From assembly GCA_027068365.1 (NCBI GenBank), contig JAMOTQ010000091.1:1-35817 (forward strand): a stretch of DNA of 35,817 nucleotides. Direction: 5' to 3'. Numbering within the stretch: position 1 is the first letter of the stretch; each line of letters starts with the position of its first letter. The notes beneath the pieces are model-generated. The model was not told the origin of the DNA. It saw nothing but the letters and a program-made list of their open reading frames with translations, and searched no databases. Shown here in pieces: positions 7,542-16,543 of this stretch. Origin of the DNA: Methanocaldococcus sp. (GTDB lineage Archaea > AGJL01 > Methanococci > Methanococcales > Methanocaldococcaceae). Position numbers and translations under genes: made by a program.

Positions 7542-9434
7542 ATGTGTGGAATAAATGGCATAATTAGATTTGATAATAAAGGAATTTTAAAAGAAGAAAT
7601 TGATAAGATGAATAAGGCAATTAAACATAGGGGTCCAGACGATGAAGGAGTTTTTATTTTTAATAATAAAAACTATTCTATTAGTTTAGGTCATGTTAGA
7701 TTGGCAATATTGGATTTAAGTGAGAAGGGGCATCAGCCAATGGGTTACAATGTTGAAGAGGATAAAATAATTTATAGCGATAAAGATTTAGATAAGGCAG
7801 ATATTATTATTGTTTATAATGGAGAAATTTATAATTATTTAGAGTTGAAGGAAAAATTTAACTTAAAAACAGAAACAGGGACAGATACAGAAATAATATT
7901 AAAACTTTATGAAAAATTAGGTTTTGATTGTGTTAAAGAGTTTAATGGTATGTGGGCTTTTTGTATTTTTGATAAAAGAAAAAATTTAATATTTTGTTCA
8001 AGAGATAGGTTAGGAGTTAAGCCATTTTACTATTATTGGGATGGGGAAGAATTTATTTTTTCCTCAGAATTAAAAGGAATTTTGGCAGTTAAAGAAATAA
8101 ACAAAAAAGAAAATATCAATAAAGATGCGGTTAAATTGTATTTTGCCTTGGGATTTATTCCTTCTCCATACTCTATTTATAAAAATACTTTTAAATTAGA
8201 AGCAAGACAAAATTTAATTTTTGATTTAAATAAAAAAGAGATTAAAAAATATTATTACTGGGAATTGCCTGATTACAAGCCAATTTATGATAAAAAGAAA
8301 TTGATTGAAGAGGGTAGAAAGCTGTTATATGATGCTGTTAAAATAAGAATGAGGAGTGATGTTCCTGTTGGAGCGTTTTTAAGTGGGGGGTTAGATAGCT
8401 CAACAGTTGTTGGAGTTATGAGACAATTTACAGATTTAAGTAAATTACATACTTTCTCAATTGGCTTTGAGGGAAAGTATGACGAAACTCCCTATATTAA
8501 AATAGTTGTTAATTATTTTAAAACTCAACATCATCATTATTACTTTAAAGAGAAAGATTTTGAAGGGCTAATTGACAAATACAGCTGGATTTACGATGAA
8601 CCATTTGGGGATTATAGTGGATTTCCAACATATAAAGTTTCTGAGATAGCTAAAAAATATGTTACTGTTGTTTTAAGTGGGGATGGGGGGGATGAAGTGT
8701 TTGGTGGGTATAGGTTTCATTTAGTTAGTAGAAGGATAGAATATTTAAAAAAAATTCCCAAGTTTGTTAGAAAACTATTTTTAAAAATCCCCAATAGCAA
8801 TTTACTGAGGAGTAATATTGTATTTTTAGTTAGAGAAGCTATTAATTTATCTCTTATTGAGAATTATGAGGGGTTTTACTCTAAGCTATTTAATGGAAGG
8901 TTTATTATCACAAAAGAGGGTAAGAGTTGGGTAGAAAAAAACTTAAAATACTGCCTAAATAAGACAAATAACAATTTATCTGAATCAATTAGAGTTTTTG
9001 ATTTGTTATTTAGGACTCTGGCAGATAACTTCCTGGTTAAGGTTGATAGGGCATCGATGGCAAATGCATTGGAGGTTAGAAGTCCATTCTTAGACTATAG
9101 GTTTGCAGAATTTAGCCAAAAAATCCCAACTGAGTGGAAGGTTAATTTTTTTAAGACAAAAAAATTGATGAGGGAGATTATTAAAGATATTCTACCAGAA
9201 GATATTTTGAGTAAAGGGAAAGGAGGCTTTGAACCACCATTAGATAAGTGGATTCTAAAAGAAAAATATATGGTTGTTTTAGATAAAGGAATAAATATCT
9301 TGAAAGAGCTAAATTTTAATGATTTAGCTGAATTCTATAAAAATGAAGTTTTAAAAAAAGATAATAAGCTCTATAATATTTATAAGATTAGACTATTTTT
9401 ATTTACAAAATGGTGGGAAAGATGGATAAGTTAA
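7542..9434 (+). CDS. asnB: Asparagine synthase-like glutamine amidotransferase
   Basis: A 630-residue protein with an N-terminal class II glutaminase domain and a C-terminal ATP-pyrophosphatase domain. Met1 is followed by the nucleophile Cys2 (CGINGIIRF), and NGEIYNY and RDRLGVKPFYY are glutaminase-site blocks. The PP-loop SGGLDSS is at residues 281-287, and SGDGGDEVFGGY follows. The frame is open from TTG 7530, but ATG 7542 is chosen because Cys must be residue 2 and GGGGAT lies just upstream. It could make asparagine, but its place inside a glycan operon, as for WbpS-like enzymes, suggests it may amidate a uronic acid carboxyl group on the sugar; that is inference. The gene holds G runs of six and seven that keep frame, unlike the two broken neighbours. 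Confidence 0.85.
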   Translation: MCGINGIIRFDNKGILKEEIDKMNKAIKHRGPDDEGVFIFNNKNYSISLGHVRLAILDLSEKGHQPMGYNVEEDKIIYSDKDLDKADIIIVYNGEIYNYLELKEKFNLKTETGTDTEIILKLYEKLGFDCVKEFNGMWAFCIFDKRKNLIFCSRDRLGVKPFYYYWDGEEFIFSSELKGILAVKEINKKENINKDAVKLYFALGFIPSPYSIYKNTFKLEARQNLIFDLNKKEIKKYYYWELPDYKPIYDKKKLIEEGRKLLYDAVKIRMRSDVPVGAFLSGGLDSSTVVGVMRQFTDLSKLHTFSIGFEGKYDETPYIKIVVNYFKTQHHHYYFKEKDFEGLIDKYSWIYDEPFGDYSGFPTYKVSEIAKKYVTVVLSGDGGDEVFGGYRFHLVSRRIEYLKKIPKFVRKLFLKIPNSNLLRSNIVFLVREAINLSLIENYEGFYSKLFNGRFIITKEGKSWVEKNLKYCLNKTNNNLSESIRVFDLLFRTLADNFLVKVDRASMANALEVRSPFLDYRFAEFSQKIPTEWKVNFFKTKKLMREIIKDILPEDILSKGKGGFEPPLDKWILKEKYMVVLDKGINILKELNFNDLAEFYKNEVLKKDNKLYNIYKIRLFLFTKWWERWIS

Positions 9435-10594
9435 TTTTAAAACGTCTAAAAAATTATGCTAAATATGTCGTTGTCAAAACTTTGGAGTTTCCTTTCTATG
9501 TTAGATATAAATATTTTCCAAAGAAAAGTGTAGATTATCAAAAAGAATTTAAAAAAATTGCGTTGATATGCACAAAACCCATGGGACTTGGAGATTTGAT
9601 AATGGATACTCCTTTTATAAAAACACTTAGAAGACATTTTCCAAATGCAGAAATACACCTAATAACTGACAAAGACATTTTTGATAAGGTTAATGAGCTT
9701 GATAAAATAATTGTTGTGAAGGGAGGGGTTTTTGATTTAATGAAAGAGTTTTATAAATTGAGAGATGAGAGATATGACTTAGGAATTATCATGAATAGAG
9801 GAATAAACCAAACATTTTATTTAGAGATTTTAAATCCAAAATATAAATTAGGATATTTGGGAGGTTGGGAGATTTTATCCAACTTTAAATTAAAAAAATC
9901 TGGTTTAAGATTTACAAAAAATGAGCATTATTGGAACATGGCTCTTAAAATTGCAGAGAGTTTGGGCATAGAGGATTTAGAGGAAGAGTTAATAACAGTT
10001 GATTTCTCTGAATATATAAAGAAAAACGTTGAAATGGTAGTAAATAATCTAAAATTAGATAAAAACAAAAAAATAGTTGTTATTAATCCTTTTACTTTAT
10101 GGAAAACAAGAATGTGGGATAAAGATAATTATGTTAAATTAATTGAAGAAATTTATAAAGATTTTAACATTATATTGTATGGAGGACCAGATGCAGTTGA
10201 AACAGTCAATTATATTAAAAATAAACTAAAACAAAAAGGTATTTTTGTTGAAGATGTTGCTGGAAAGTTCAACATTAAAGAGGCAATGTATTTTTTAAAA
10301 TTTGCAGATTTATTTATAACTTCAGATAGTGGCCCAATGCATTTTGCATTTTTGGTGAAAACTCCTACTTTAGCATTATTTGGCCCAGTTAATCCAATCT
10401 ATAGATTACCAAAAAACTTTAAGAGACATGGAATTTATGATTATTTGTGGTATAACGATTACAAACCTCTAAAGAAATTCTATAACTATGAATATGAATA
10501 CATTGATAAAGATGTTGAAGGCTTAAAAGCCATACCAGTTGAAGACATAAAAAATAAGATTTATAAATTTTTTGAAAACGGGAAATTTTACTAA
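9422..10594 (+). CDS. Glycosyltransferase family 9 (heptosyltransferase-like)
   Basis: A 390-residue cytoplasmic GT-B enzyme. The N-terminal block CTKPMGLGDLIMDTPFIKTL with HFPNAEIHLIT is the GT9 acceptor-side signature. The donor side has VINPF, then a GGPDA block, ITSDSGPMHFA and LALFGPVNP. The SDSGPMH loop corresponds to the nucleotide-heptose binding region in WaaC/WaaF. ATG 9422 is preferred over 9410 because GGTGGG sits just before it. It overlaps the end of the amidotransferase gene by 13 bases. A heptose kinase and phosphatase lie at the left end of the same island, so an activated heptose is a plausible donor. GT9 enzymes that use other sugars are the alternative. Confidence 0.82.
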   Translation: MDKLILKRLKNYAKYVVVKTLEFPFYVRYKYFPKKSVDYQKEFKKIALICTKPMGLGDLIMDTPFIKTLRRHFPNAEIHLITDKDIFDKVNELDKIIVVKGGVFDLMKEFYKLRDERYDLGIIMNRGINQTFYLEILNPKYKLGYLGGWEILSNFKLKKSGLRFTKNEHYWNMALKIAESLGIEDLEEELITVDFSEYIKKNVEMVVNNLKLDKNKKIVVINPFTLWKTRMWDKDNYVKLIEEIYKDFNIILYGGPDAVETVNYIKNKLKQKGIFVEDVAGKFNIKEAMYFLKFADLFITSDSGPMHFAFLVKTPTLALFGPVNPIYRLPKNFKRHGIYDYLWYNDYKPLKKFYNYEYEYIDKDVEGLKAIPVEDIKNKIYKFFENGKFY

Positions 10595-10606
10595 ATGGTG
10601 AAAAAA

Positions 10607-11599
10607 ATGAATAAACAAATAGAATGTCCTTTATGTGGAAAAAAAGACTTTAAATTAACCCTAAAAAAAGATGATTTAAACAAATATTATAATTTAGTTG
10701 AATGTAAAAACTGTGGGTTAGTATTTATAAACCCACTACCAACGGATGAAGAGTTAAAAGAGTATTATAACTTCGAATATTCAGTGCCAGAGTATCAGAG
10801 ACTAAAGATTATAAAAAAAGCAGAAAAGATCTTAAACTTACTAGAGAAATTTGGACTTAAGAAAAATTCTAAAATTTTAGAAATAGGTGCATCACATGGA
10901 TTTTTCTTAAATGAAGTTAAGAAAAGAGGTTTTATTCCTTATGGAGTGGAAATTTCAAAAAATGCTTGTGAAAATGCCAAAAGATATTTTGGAATTAAGA
11001 TTGAAAATTGTGATTTTTTACAATCTAAGTATGCAAACAAAAAAGAATTTTTTGATGTAGTTGTATTGTTAGATGTTTTAGAACATTTAACTAATCAAAA
11101 TGAAATATTAAAAAATATCAATAAAGTTTTAAAGAGGGGGGGATTTTTAGTTCTCACTTTGCCGAATATTGATTCCTATGAATTTAAATTGTGTGGTAAG
11201 TATTGGGAGTGGTTATCCCCACCAGCACATCTCTTTTATTACTCTCCAAAAACCATTAAGAAAATGTTAGAAAAACATGGATTTGAAGTCATTTATTTAG
11301 AAACCTATAAAGGTGATTCTGCTGGAAATTTGCTGTTTCACCTTTATCTATCCTCAAAGCAATTCCTTTTTTATAGCCTAAAGTATGTTATCGGAAGGGA
11401 AAAATTATTAAAAATTAGGGAGAATATAAGATGTGAGTTAAGAAACAAAACCACTGCAAGTGGGAAAGAATTCGTTGGTATCGATGAGATTGTTTTTAAA
11501 ATATCCAATATTTTGTGGAAACCTTTTAAATTTATTGATAATCTAAGATTTAAAAGAGGGAAAGGTCCTTCAATTTTGGTAATTGCGGTGAAAAAATGA
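10607..11599 (+). CDS. Zinc-ribbon SAM-dependent methyltransferase
   Basis: A 330-residue protein with an N-terminal zinc ribbon and a class I methyltransferase domain. Zinc ligands are Cys7, Cys10, Cys33 and Cys36 (CPLC and CKNC), followed by GLVFINPLPTDEELKEYY. The SAM-binding motif ILEIGASHG is at residues 90-98, and VVLLDVLEHL is motif II. This layout, ribbon plus Methyltransf_23-like domain, is common in surface-sugar clusters where the enzyme methylates a sugar or its precursor. Some family members methylate at carbon, others at oxygen; the sequence does not say which. ATG 10607 is chosen over 10595 because GGTG at 10597-10600 is properly spaced. The next gene overlaps by four bases, so the two are probably co-translated. 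Confidence 0.8.
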   Translation: MNKQIECPLCGKKDFKLTLKKDDLNKYYNLVECKNCGLVFINPLPTDEELKEYYNFEYSVPEYQRLKIIKKAEKILNLLEKFGLKKNSKILEIGASHGFFLNEVKKRGFIPYGVEISKNACENAKRYFGIKIENCDFLQSKYANKKEFFDVVVLLDVLEHLTNQNEILKNINKVLKRGGFLVLTLPNIDSYEFKLCGKYWEWLSPPAHLFYYSPKTIKKMLEKHGFEVIYLETYKGDSAGNLLFHLYLSSKQFLFYSLKYVIGREKLLKIRENIRCELRNKTTASGKEFVGIDEIVFKISNILWKPFKFIDNLRFKRGKGPSILVIAVKK

Positions 11600-12714
11600 A
11601 GAAAAAAATTTTAGTGTTATATCAAGATTGGGATGACTGGTTTTTAAATGCTTACGATAAATTTGAACATTGGTTTAAAGAAAAAGATGGGGCTTATGAT
11701 AAAAATAATGAATACTATATATTAGCATTAAGTAGGTATAACAAAATAATACAGCCAGAGAATAATATTAAAGTTGAGCTTTTTAAATCATCACCAACTA
11801 AGCAAATCTTCGATTTAATAAGATTTAGAAATAGGTTGATAGAGATAATTAGAGAATTTAAGCCGGATTATATCTATTCTCCATTTATATACTTGTTATC
11901 TACTGTTCCAAAGGGTAATTACAAAGTAGTTGGATTTTTAAGGGATATAACAGCAGAAATAGTCAAATCAAAGGGAGGAATTAGAAAGATTGCTGGAAAT
12001 ATCTTTTATGTCTTGGATTACTTAGCATTTAAAAAAATAGACGTCTTACTATATAATTCCCCATATTTAAAAAACTATGCATTGAAATTGGGATTTAAAG
12101 GAAAAATGATTTTTGCTCCAAGGGATGTGGTGGATAAGGAGTTCTTTGATGATGCTAATCTACAGGAGGTTTTGGAAAAATATAATTTAGCTAACAAAAA
12201 GGTTATATTGACAGTTGCAAGATTAACTAAGGAAAAAAATATTGAGATGGGAATTAAGGCAATGAAATACCTACCAGAAAATTATGTTTATTTAATTGTT
12301 GGAGAAGGAGAAGAAGAAAAAAATCTAAAAATGTTAGCAAAAACATTAGGGATTGATAGTAGAGTTATCTTTGTAGGATATACTAATCATAAAGATTTGT
12401 GGAAGTTCTACAAAGCGGCAGATGTTTTTTGGTTGTTGAGTAAATCAAACTTTGAAGGAATTCCAAATGTCATCTTAGAGGCGTGGTATGCAAAAGTTCC
12501 AGTGATTGTCTCAAAAATAGAGGCGTTGTCCTCAGTAGTTGATGACAGTAAAACTGGCATTGTTTTAAAAACATGGAATGAGAAGGAACTTGCAGAAAAG
12601 ACTGTTGAGTTATTGGATAACAAGGAGTTTTATAAATCTCTACAAGAAAATGGTTGGAAAAGGGTGAATGAAATCATAAAACAGCATGTTGATGTTAAAG
12701 AGTTTTTTAATTAA
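11596..12714 (+). CDS. Glycosyltransferase family 4
   Basis: A 372-residue GT-B retaining transferase. The donor-binding half begins at about residue 200 with VILTVARLTKEKNIEMGI. It contains YLIVGEGEEEKNLK and the EX7E motif FEGIPNVILEAW with Glu287 and Glu295. The acceptor half is poorly conserved, as usual, and no signal peptide is seen. It starts in the ATGA overlap with the methyltransferase. The likely role is addition of one sugar to a lipid-linked oligosaccharide at the inner face of the membrane; the donor cannot be named. Confidence 0.85.
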   Translation: MKKKILVLYQDWDDWFLNAYDKFEHWFKEKDGAYDKNNEYYILALSRYNKIIQPENNIKVELFKSSPTKQIFDLIRFRNRLIEIIREFKPDYIYSPFIYLLSTVPKGNYKVVGFLRDITAEIVKSKGGIRKIAGNIFYVLDYLAFKKIDVLLYNSPYLKNYALKLGFKGKMIFAPRDVVDKEFFDDANLQEVLEKYNLANKKVILTVARLTKEKNIEMGIKAMKYLPENYVYLIVGEGEEEKNLKMLAKTLGIDSRVIFVGYTNHKDLWKFYKAADVFWLLSKSNFEGIPNVILEAWYAKVPVIVSKIEALSSVVDDSKTGIVLKTWNEKELAEKTVELLDNKEFYKSLQENGWKRVNEIIKQHVDVKEFFN

Positions 12715-12718
12715 TTTA

Positions 12719-12802
12719 GATGATGGCATTTATTAGAGTAATAGAGTAATTGAAGAGAGTGTTAGATGGGATATTATTGCTTGGATAATCTATCATAGTT
12801 AA
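12719..12802 (+). pseudogene. Short unidentified coding remnant
   Basis: In one frame the gap reads LDDGIY, a stop at 12734-12736, then NRVIEESVRWDIIAWIIY with a final stop at 12800-12802. The composition looks coding and no start is present. I do not recognise the family. It may be the tail of a gene lost between the glycosyltransferase and the next methyltransferase, or chance. Confidence 0.25.
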
Positions 12803-12856
12803 AGATTATAAAATTAAAATAACTGCGTTTAGATGAAAGAGGCACTGGGTGAAAAC

Positions 12857-13492
12857 GTGGGGAGAAACCAAATTATAAAAAAGTACATTAAGGATAAAAT
12901 AGTCCTTGACGTTGGTTTTTTAGGAGAAGATAAAAACGTTGAATTTTCACCACTCCACAAATTTATAATGAAATATGCTAAAGAATTATGGGGTCTTGAT
13001 ATTGATAAAGAAAGAATAGAAAACCTAAAGAAAAAAGGCTACAACGTCATATATGATGATGTTCAAAAGTTGGATAATTTATCTAAACTTAATAAAAAAT
13101 TTGATGTAATTGTTGCTGGAGAGTTAATCGAACATCTTGAAAACCCTGGGTTATTTTTAGATAATATAAAAAAATTTTTAAAATCAAATGGAATTTTAAT
13201 AATAACAACACCAAACATGCTTTCATTGAGATATATAATAAGACATACTCTATTCGGTTTGGAATCACCACATTGGAAAGATAGAAATTGTGAAATAAAG
13301 TATGGACATGTAATTGGTTTCTCGAAAATATTATTAGAAAACTTGTTGTTAAGAAAGAATTATCAAATTATAGAAATAAGATATGCTATAAAAGACGAAT
13401 ACAAAGGTTTTAAAGGAAATTTTGAAAAATTTATTTCAAATATTTTTCCAAGACTATCCCCATCATTAATTGCTGTTTGTAAAGTAAGATAA
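12857..13492 (+). CDS. Class I SAM-dependent methyltransferase
   Basis: About 211 residues. The SAM-binding strand reads KIVLDVGFLGED, an odd motif I in which the usual GxGxG is reduced, so binding geometry may differ from the norm. Motif II is LWGLDIDKERIE, and the catalytic-side strand is FDVIVAGELIEHLENPGLFL, typical of Methyltransf_11/23. The frame opens at ATG 12833, but GTG 12857 is preferred because GGGTGA at 12847-12852 sits at the right distance and nothing suitable precedes 12833. It lies in the glycan operon and probably methylates a sugar residue. The substrate is unknown. Confidence 0.72.
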   Translation: MGRNQIIKKYIKDKIVLDVGFLGEDKNVEFSPLHKFIMKYAKELWGLDIDKERIENLKKKGYNVIYDDVQKLDNLSKLNKKFDVIVAGELIEHLENPGLFLDNIKKFLKSNGILIITTPNMLSLRYIIRHTLFGLESPHWKDRNCEIKYGHVIGFSKILLENLLLRKNYQIIEIRYAIKDEYKGFKGNFEKFISNIFPRLSPSLIAVCKVR

Positions 13493-13525
13493 TAAAATCA
13501 TCATAATTATTAAGGTGTAATCTTT

Positions 13526-14683
13526 ATGAAAATCCTACTCCTTCTAAATTCTGATTTTGGTGTTAAAAATACGATTGGTGCAAGGGCAAAACCAATAGCT
13601 GACGAATTAATTAAACACAACATTCCATTGAAGATAATTTGTAGAGGATATAATGAGAATCTCAAAGACGACTACGATATTACTCAGATTTTTCCTTATT
13701 CAGATATGGTTATGAAGGCATTAACTGCAATTCCCATCTATGTATCAAAGAAATTTCCAGCTAATGAAGTTAAAGATAATATATTTGAATATTTTACTAT
13801 AAAAAAAATAAAAAAAATAGATTTAAGTGAATATAATATAATTCATTCATGGGATTTTTTGCCAAGAGTCTATAAATACATAAAAGAAAAAAACCCAAAT
13901 ATAAAAATTATTCAAGATGTACCGATGGCGTTTCCAAATGTTTTGAAGGAGATTAAGGATTATGATGTTTTATTTAAGGGGGAAAAATTGGAAATTCCCA
14001 AATATGTGAAGAATGCCATAGAATATATTGATTATTACGTAGCTCCATCGAACTTTGTAAAAAAATCTTTAATAAATGAGGGTATTGATGAAGAAAAAAT
14101 CTTTGTAGTGCCTTTTGGGGTTGATATAGGGAAATTTAAACCAATTGGAAAGGATTATAATGGAATATTTAGAGTAGCATTTTCTGGGAACGTTAATAAT
14201 AGAAAGGGTATTCCTTATTTAATTAAGGCATGGAAAGAGTTAAACCTAAAAGATGCTGAATTAAACATTTATGGTAGAGTCTACCCAGAAGTTAAAAAAT
14301 ACTTAACAGATGCTGAAAAGTATCATATAAAGTTGCATGGATTTGTAAGTAATATAAATGAAGAACTACCAAAAAATCATATTTATGTGTTTCCTTCTTT
14401 GTTGGAAGGTTCTGCTAAGTCAGTTTATGAAGCATTAGCTTGTGGATTACCAGTTATAACCACAGAAAATGCTGGAAGTGTTGTAGAAGACGGGATAGAT
14501 GGGTTCATAATTCCTATACAGGACGTTAAAAGTTTAAAAGAAAAAATTTTATTCTTTTATAATAATAGAGAGAAAATTAAGGAATTTGGAAAAAGAGCAA
14601 GAAAAAAAGCAGAACAATATACTTGGGAAGATTATGGAAAACGAATTGTTGAAATTTATAAATTGGTGAGTGAAGATGAGTAA
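13526..14683 (+). CDS. Glycosyltransferase family 4
   Basis: A 385-residue GT-B enzyme. The N-terminal half includes NTIGARAKPIADELIKHNIP. The donor half starts near VAFSGNVNNRKGIPYLIKAW and has the EX7E motif EGSAKSVYE, with its first Glu at residue 294, followed by ALACGLPVITTENAG. The start ATG is preceded by AAGGTG, with a spacer a little longer than elsewhere. It overlaps the next gene by eight bases. It probably transfers a sugar during glycan assembly at the cytoplasmic membrane face. Acceptor and donor cannot be assigned. Confidence 0.85.
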   Translation: MKILLLLNSDFGVKNTIGARAKPIADELIKHNIPLKIICRGYNENLKDDYDITQIFPYSDMVMKALTAIPIYVSKKFPANEVKDNIFEYFTIKKIKKIDLSEYNIIHSWDFLPRVYKYIKEKNPNIKIIQDVPMAFPNVLKEIKDYDVLFKGEKLEIPKYVKNAIEYIDYYVAPSNFVKKSLINEGIDEEKIFVVPFGVDIGKFKPIGKDYNGIFRVAFSGNVNNRKGIPYLIKAWKELNLKDAELNIYGRVYPEVKKYLTDAEKYHIKLHGFVSNINEELPKNHIYVFPSLLEGSAKSVYEALACGLPVITTENAGSVVEDGIDGFIIPIQDVKSLKEKILFFYNNREKIKEFGKRARKKAEQYTWEDYGKRIVEIYKLVSEDE

Positions 14684-15782
14684 AATACTGTATGTTCATA
14701 ATGCTGATTTTTCAAAGCCTTGTGCTAACAGAATTCAGGTTTTAAAGATGTGTAAAGCATTCAAAAAAATTGGACAAAGCATTACATTAGTAGGTTTTAA
14801 TTGTGATAAGGGTATTATTAAAAAATTTTATGGAGAGGATGTTGATTTTGATGTAGTCTCTTTAAAGCCATTTGGAAACTATTATATAAAGAGTTTATTG
14901 TTATTTTTAAAGTTTTTAAAGCTTAAAAGTGATTATAATTGGGTTTATACAAGAGATTTAATATTTGCTTTTTTGGTCTCTAAGTTGTTTAAACGTAAAA
15001 AAGTTATTTATGAGTTGCACGATGCATCTAAGGATAAAATTTGGCACTTTTTATTTAAAAGAACTTTTAAAAATTTGCATTGTTGTATAGTTATTAGTGA
15101 AGGATTAAAAGATGATCTAATAAAAAAAGGTTTTAACGAAGATAAGATATATGTTTTCCATGATGGAGTTGATTTAGAGAAATTTGATATTGATATTTCA
15201 AAAGAGGAGGCAAGAAACATTTTAAAACTGCCAAAAGATAAGATAATAATAACCTACACAGGAAGTTTGCAGAATTGGAAAGGATATGAAACATTTTTAA
15301 AGTCTTACGATTATTTAGAAAATAAGGAAAATATTATTTATTTAATTGTTGGTGGTGGTGAAAAACAGATAAATAGATTGAGAAAGAAATATAAATATAA
15401 AAATATAATTTTTGTTCCATTTGTTGATCACTCTAAGATTCATCTATTTTTAAAAGCATCAGATATTTTGGTTATTCCAAACTCTTCTAAGTATAAAATT
15501 TCAGTTAAATATACCTCTCCATTAAAGTTATTTGAGTATATGGCGTCTAAAAGACCTATTATAGCAAGTAATTTACCAAGTATTAAAGAAGTAGTCAGTG
15601 AGAATGAAGTTTTATTTTTTAAGGCTGATGATGAGAAAGACTTAGCATTAAAAATAGAAAAACTTATAAGTGATAGAGGATTACAAGATAGATTGGTAAA
15701 AAATGCTTATAAGAAGGTTAAAAATTATACATGGGAGAAAAGAGCTAAAAAGATTGTAGAGATTTTTAAAAGTGAGGTGTAA
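14676..15782 (+). CDS. Glycosyltransferase family 4
   Basis: A 368-residue GT-B enzyme. The N-terminal block YVHNADFSKPCANRIQVLKM is acceptor-side. The donor half begins at ITYTGSLQNWKGYETFLKSY and has SPLKLFEYMASKRPIIASNL in place of a standard EX7E; the final Glu of that motif is kept. ATG 14676 is chosen because GGTGAG at 14665-14670 sits just before it. The longer frame starting with GTG 14670 would begin inside this ribosome site. It overlaps the previous glycosyltransferase by eight bases, and the next gene starts two bases after its stop, so the three are tightly coupled. Confidence 0.83.
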   Translation: MSKILYVHNADFSKPCANRIQVLKMCKAFKKIGQSITLVGFNCDKGIIKKFYGEDVDFDVVSLKPFGNYYIKSLLLFLKFLKLKSDYNWVYTRDLIFAFLVSKLFKRKKVIYELHDASKDKIWHFLFKRTFKNLHCCIVISEGLKDDLIKKGFNEDKIYVFHDGVDLEKFDIDISKEEARNILKLPKDKIIITYTGSLQNWKGYETFLKSYDYLENKENIIYLIVGGGEKQINRLRKKYKYKNIIFVPFVDHSKIHLFLKASDILVIPNSSKYKISVKYTSPLKLFEYMASKRPIIASNLPSIKEVVSENEVLFFKADDEKDLALKIEKLISDRGLQDRLVKNAYKKVKNYTWEKRAKKIVEIFKSEV

Positions 15783-15784
15783 AT

Positions 15785-16543
15785 ATGAATAACGATAAAT
15801 TTAAAATTCAAGATAACCAATATCTAAGACCTTATCATCATCTTTTAGACTTAGAAAATTACTCTTTTTTTGATGTACTTTCTTGGGGTTTGGAATATTA
15901 TTCTTACGTTAGTTTCATAATTGAGCACTTTCAAAAACTCTCAAAAAACAAAAATATAGAAAATGTTGCTGAAGTGGGATGTGGGGATGGTAAAATATTA
16001 TTGGAATTAGCACTAAGACATAAGAATATATTATTTGAAGGATTTGATCTGTCAAAACGAGCAATACTTTTTGCAAAAGCTTTTTCATATGGTTTAGACA
16101 ATTTAAAATTCTTTAATTGTGATTTTAAAAACGCTAAGAAAAAATACGATATTATATTATGCATTGAAACATTAGAACATATTCCAGATAATGAAATCGA
16201 TGATTTTTTAGAAGTAATCCATAACAATTTAAAAGATAGTGGGTTACTATTACTTAGTGTTCCAACAACAAATTTAAAACTTAATCCAAAACACTACAGA
16301 CATTATAACGTAGAATTATTAACTAACCAAACAAAACCGTATTTTAACTTAAAAGAAATTTACTTCATCCACAATTTTAAATCGATCAAAACGCGTATTA
16401 TAAATTTCCTTTTAGTTAATAAGTTTTTTATACTTAATAATGTTAGATTAAGGAGCATTTTCATTAAATACTATAGAACAAATTTAAGGATGACAAATGA
16501 AAAAAATGCCGCTCATTTATTTGCAGTATTTCAAAAAAAATAA
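15785..16543 (+). CDS. Class I SAM-dependent methyltransferase
   Basis: 252 residues. SAM motif I is EVGCGDG at residues 63-69, the acidic strand is FEGFDLSKRA, and IILCIETLEHIPDNEIDDFL is the post-motif strand. The block LNPKHYRHYNVELL, rich in His and Tyr, is typical of sugar or lipid O-methyltransferases of the Methyltransf_11/23 group. It is the last plus-strand gene of the island. Its 3' end overlaps the convergent flippase gene by 27 bases, so there is no room for separate terminators. The substrate is unknown. Confidence 0.8.
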   Translation: MNNDKFKIQDNQYLRPYHHLLDLENYSFFDVLSWGLEYYSYVSFIIEHFQKLSKNKNIENVAEVGCGDGKILLELALRHKNILFEGFDLSKRAILFAKAFSYGLDNLKFFNCDFKNAKKKYDIILCIETLEHIPDNEIDDFLEVIHNNLKDSGLLLLSVPTTNLKLNPKHYRHYNVELLTNQTKPYFNLKEIYFIHNFKSIKTRIINFLLVNKFFILNNVRLRSIFIKYYRTNLRMTNEKNAAHLFAVFQKK

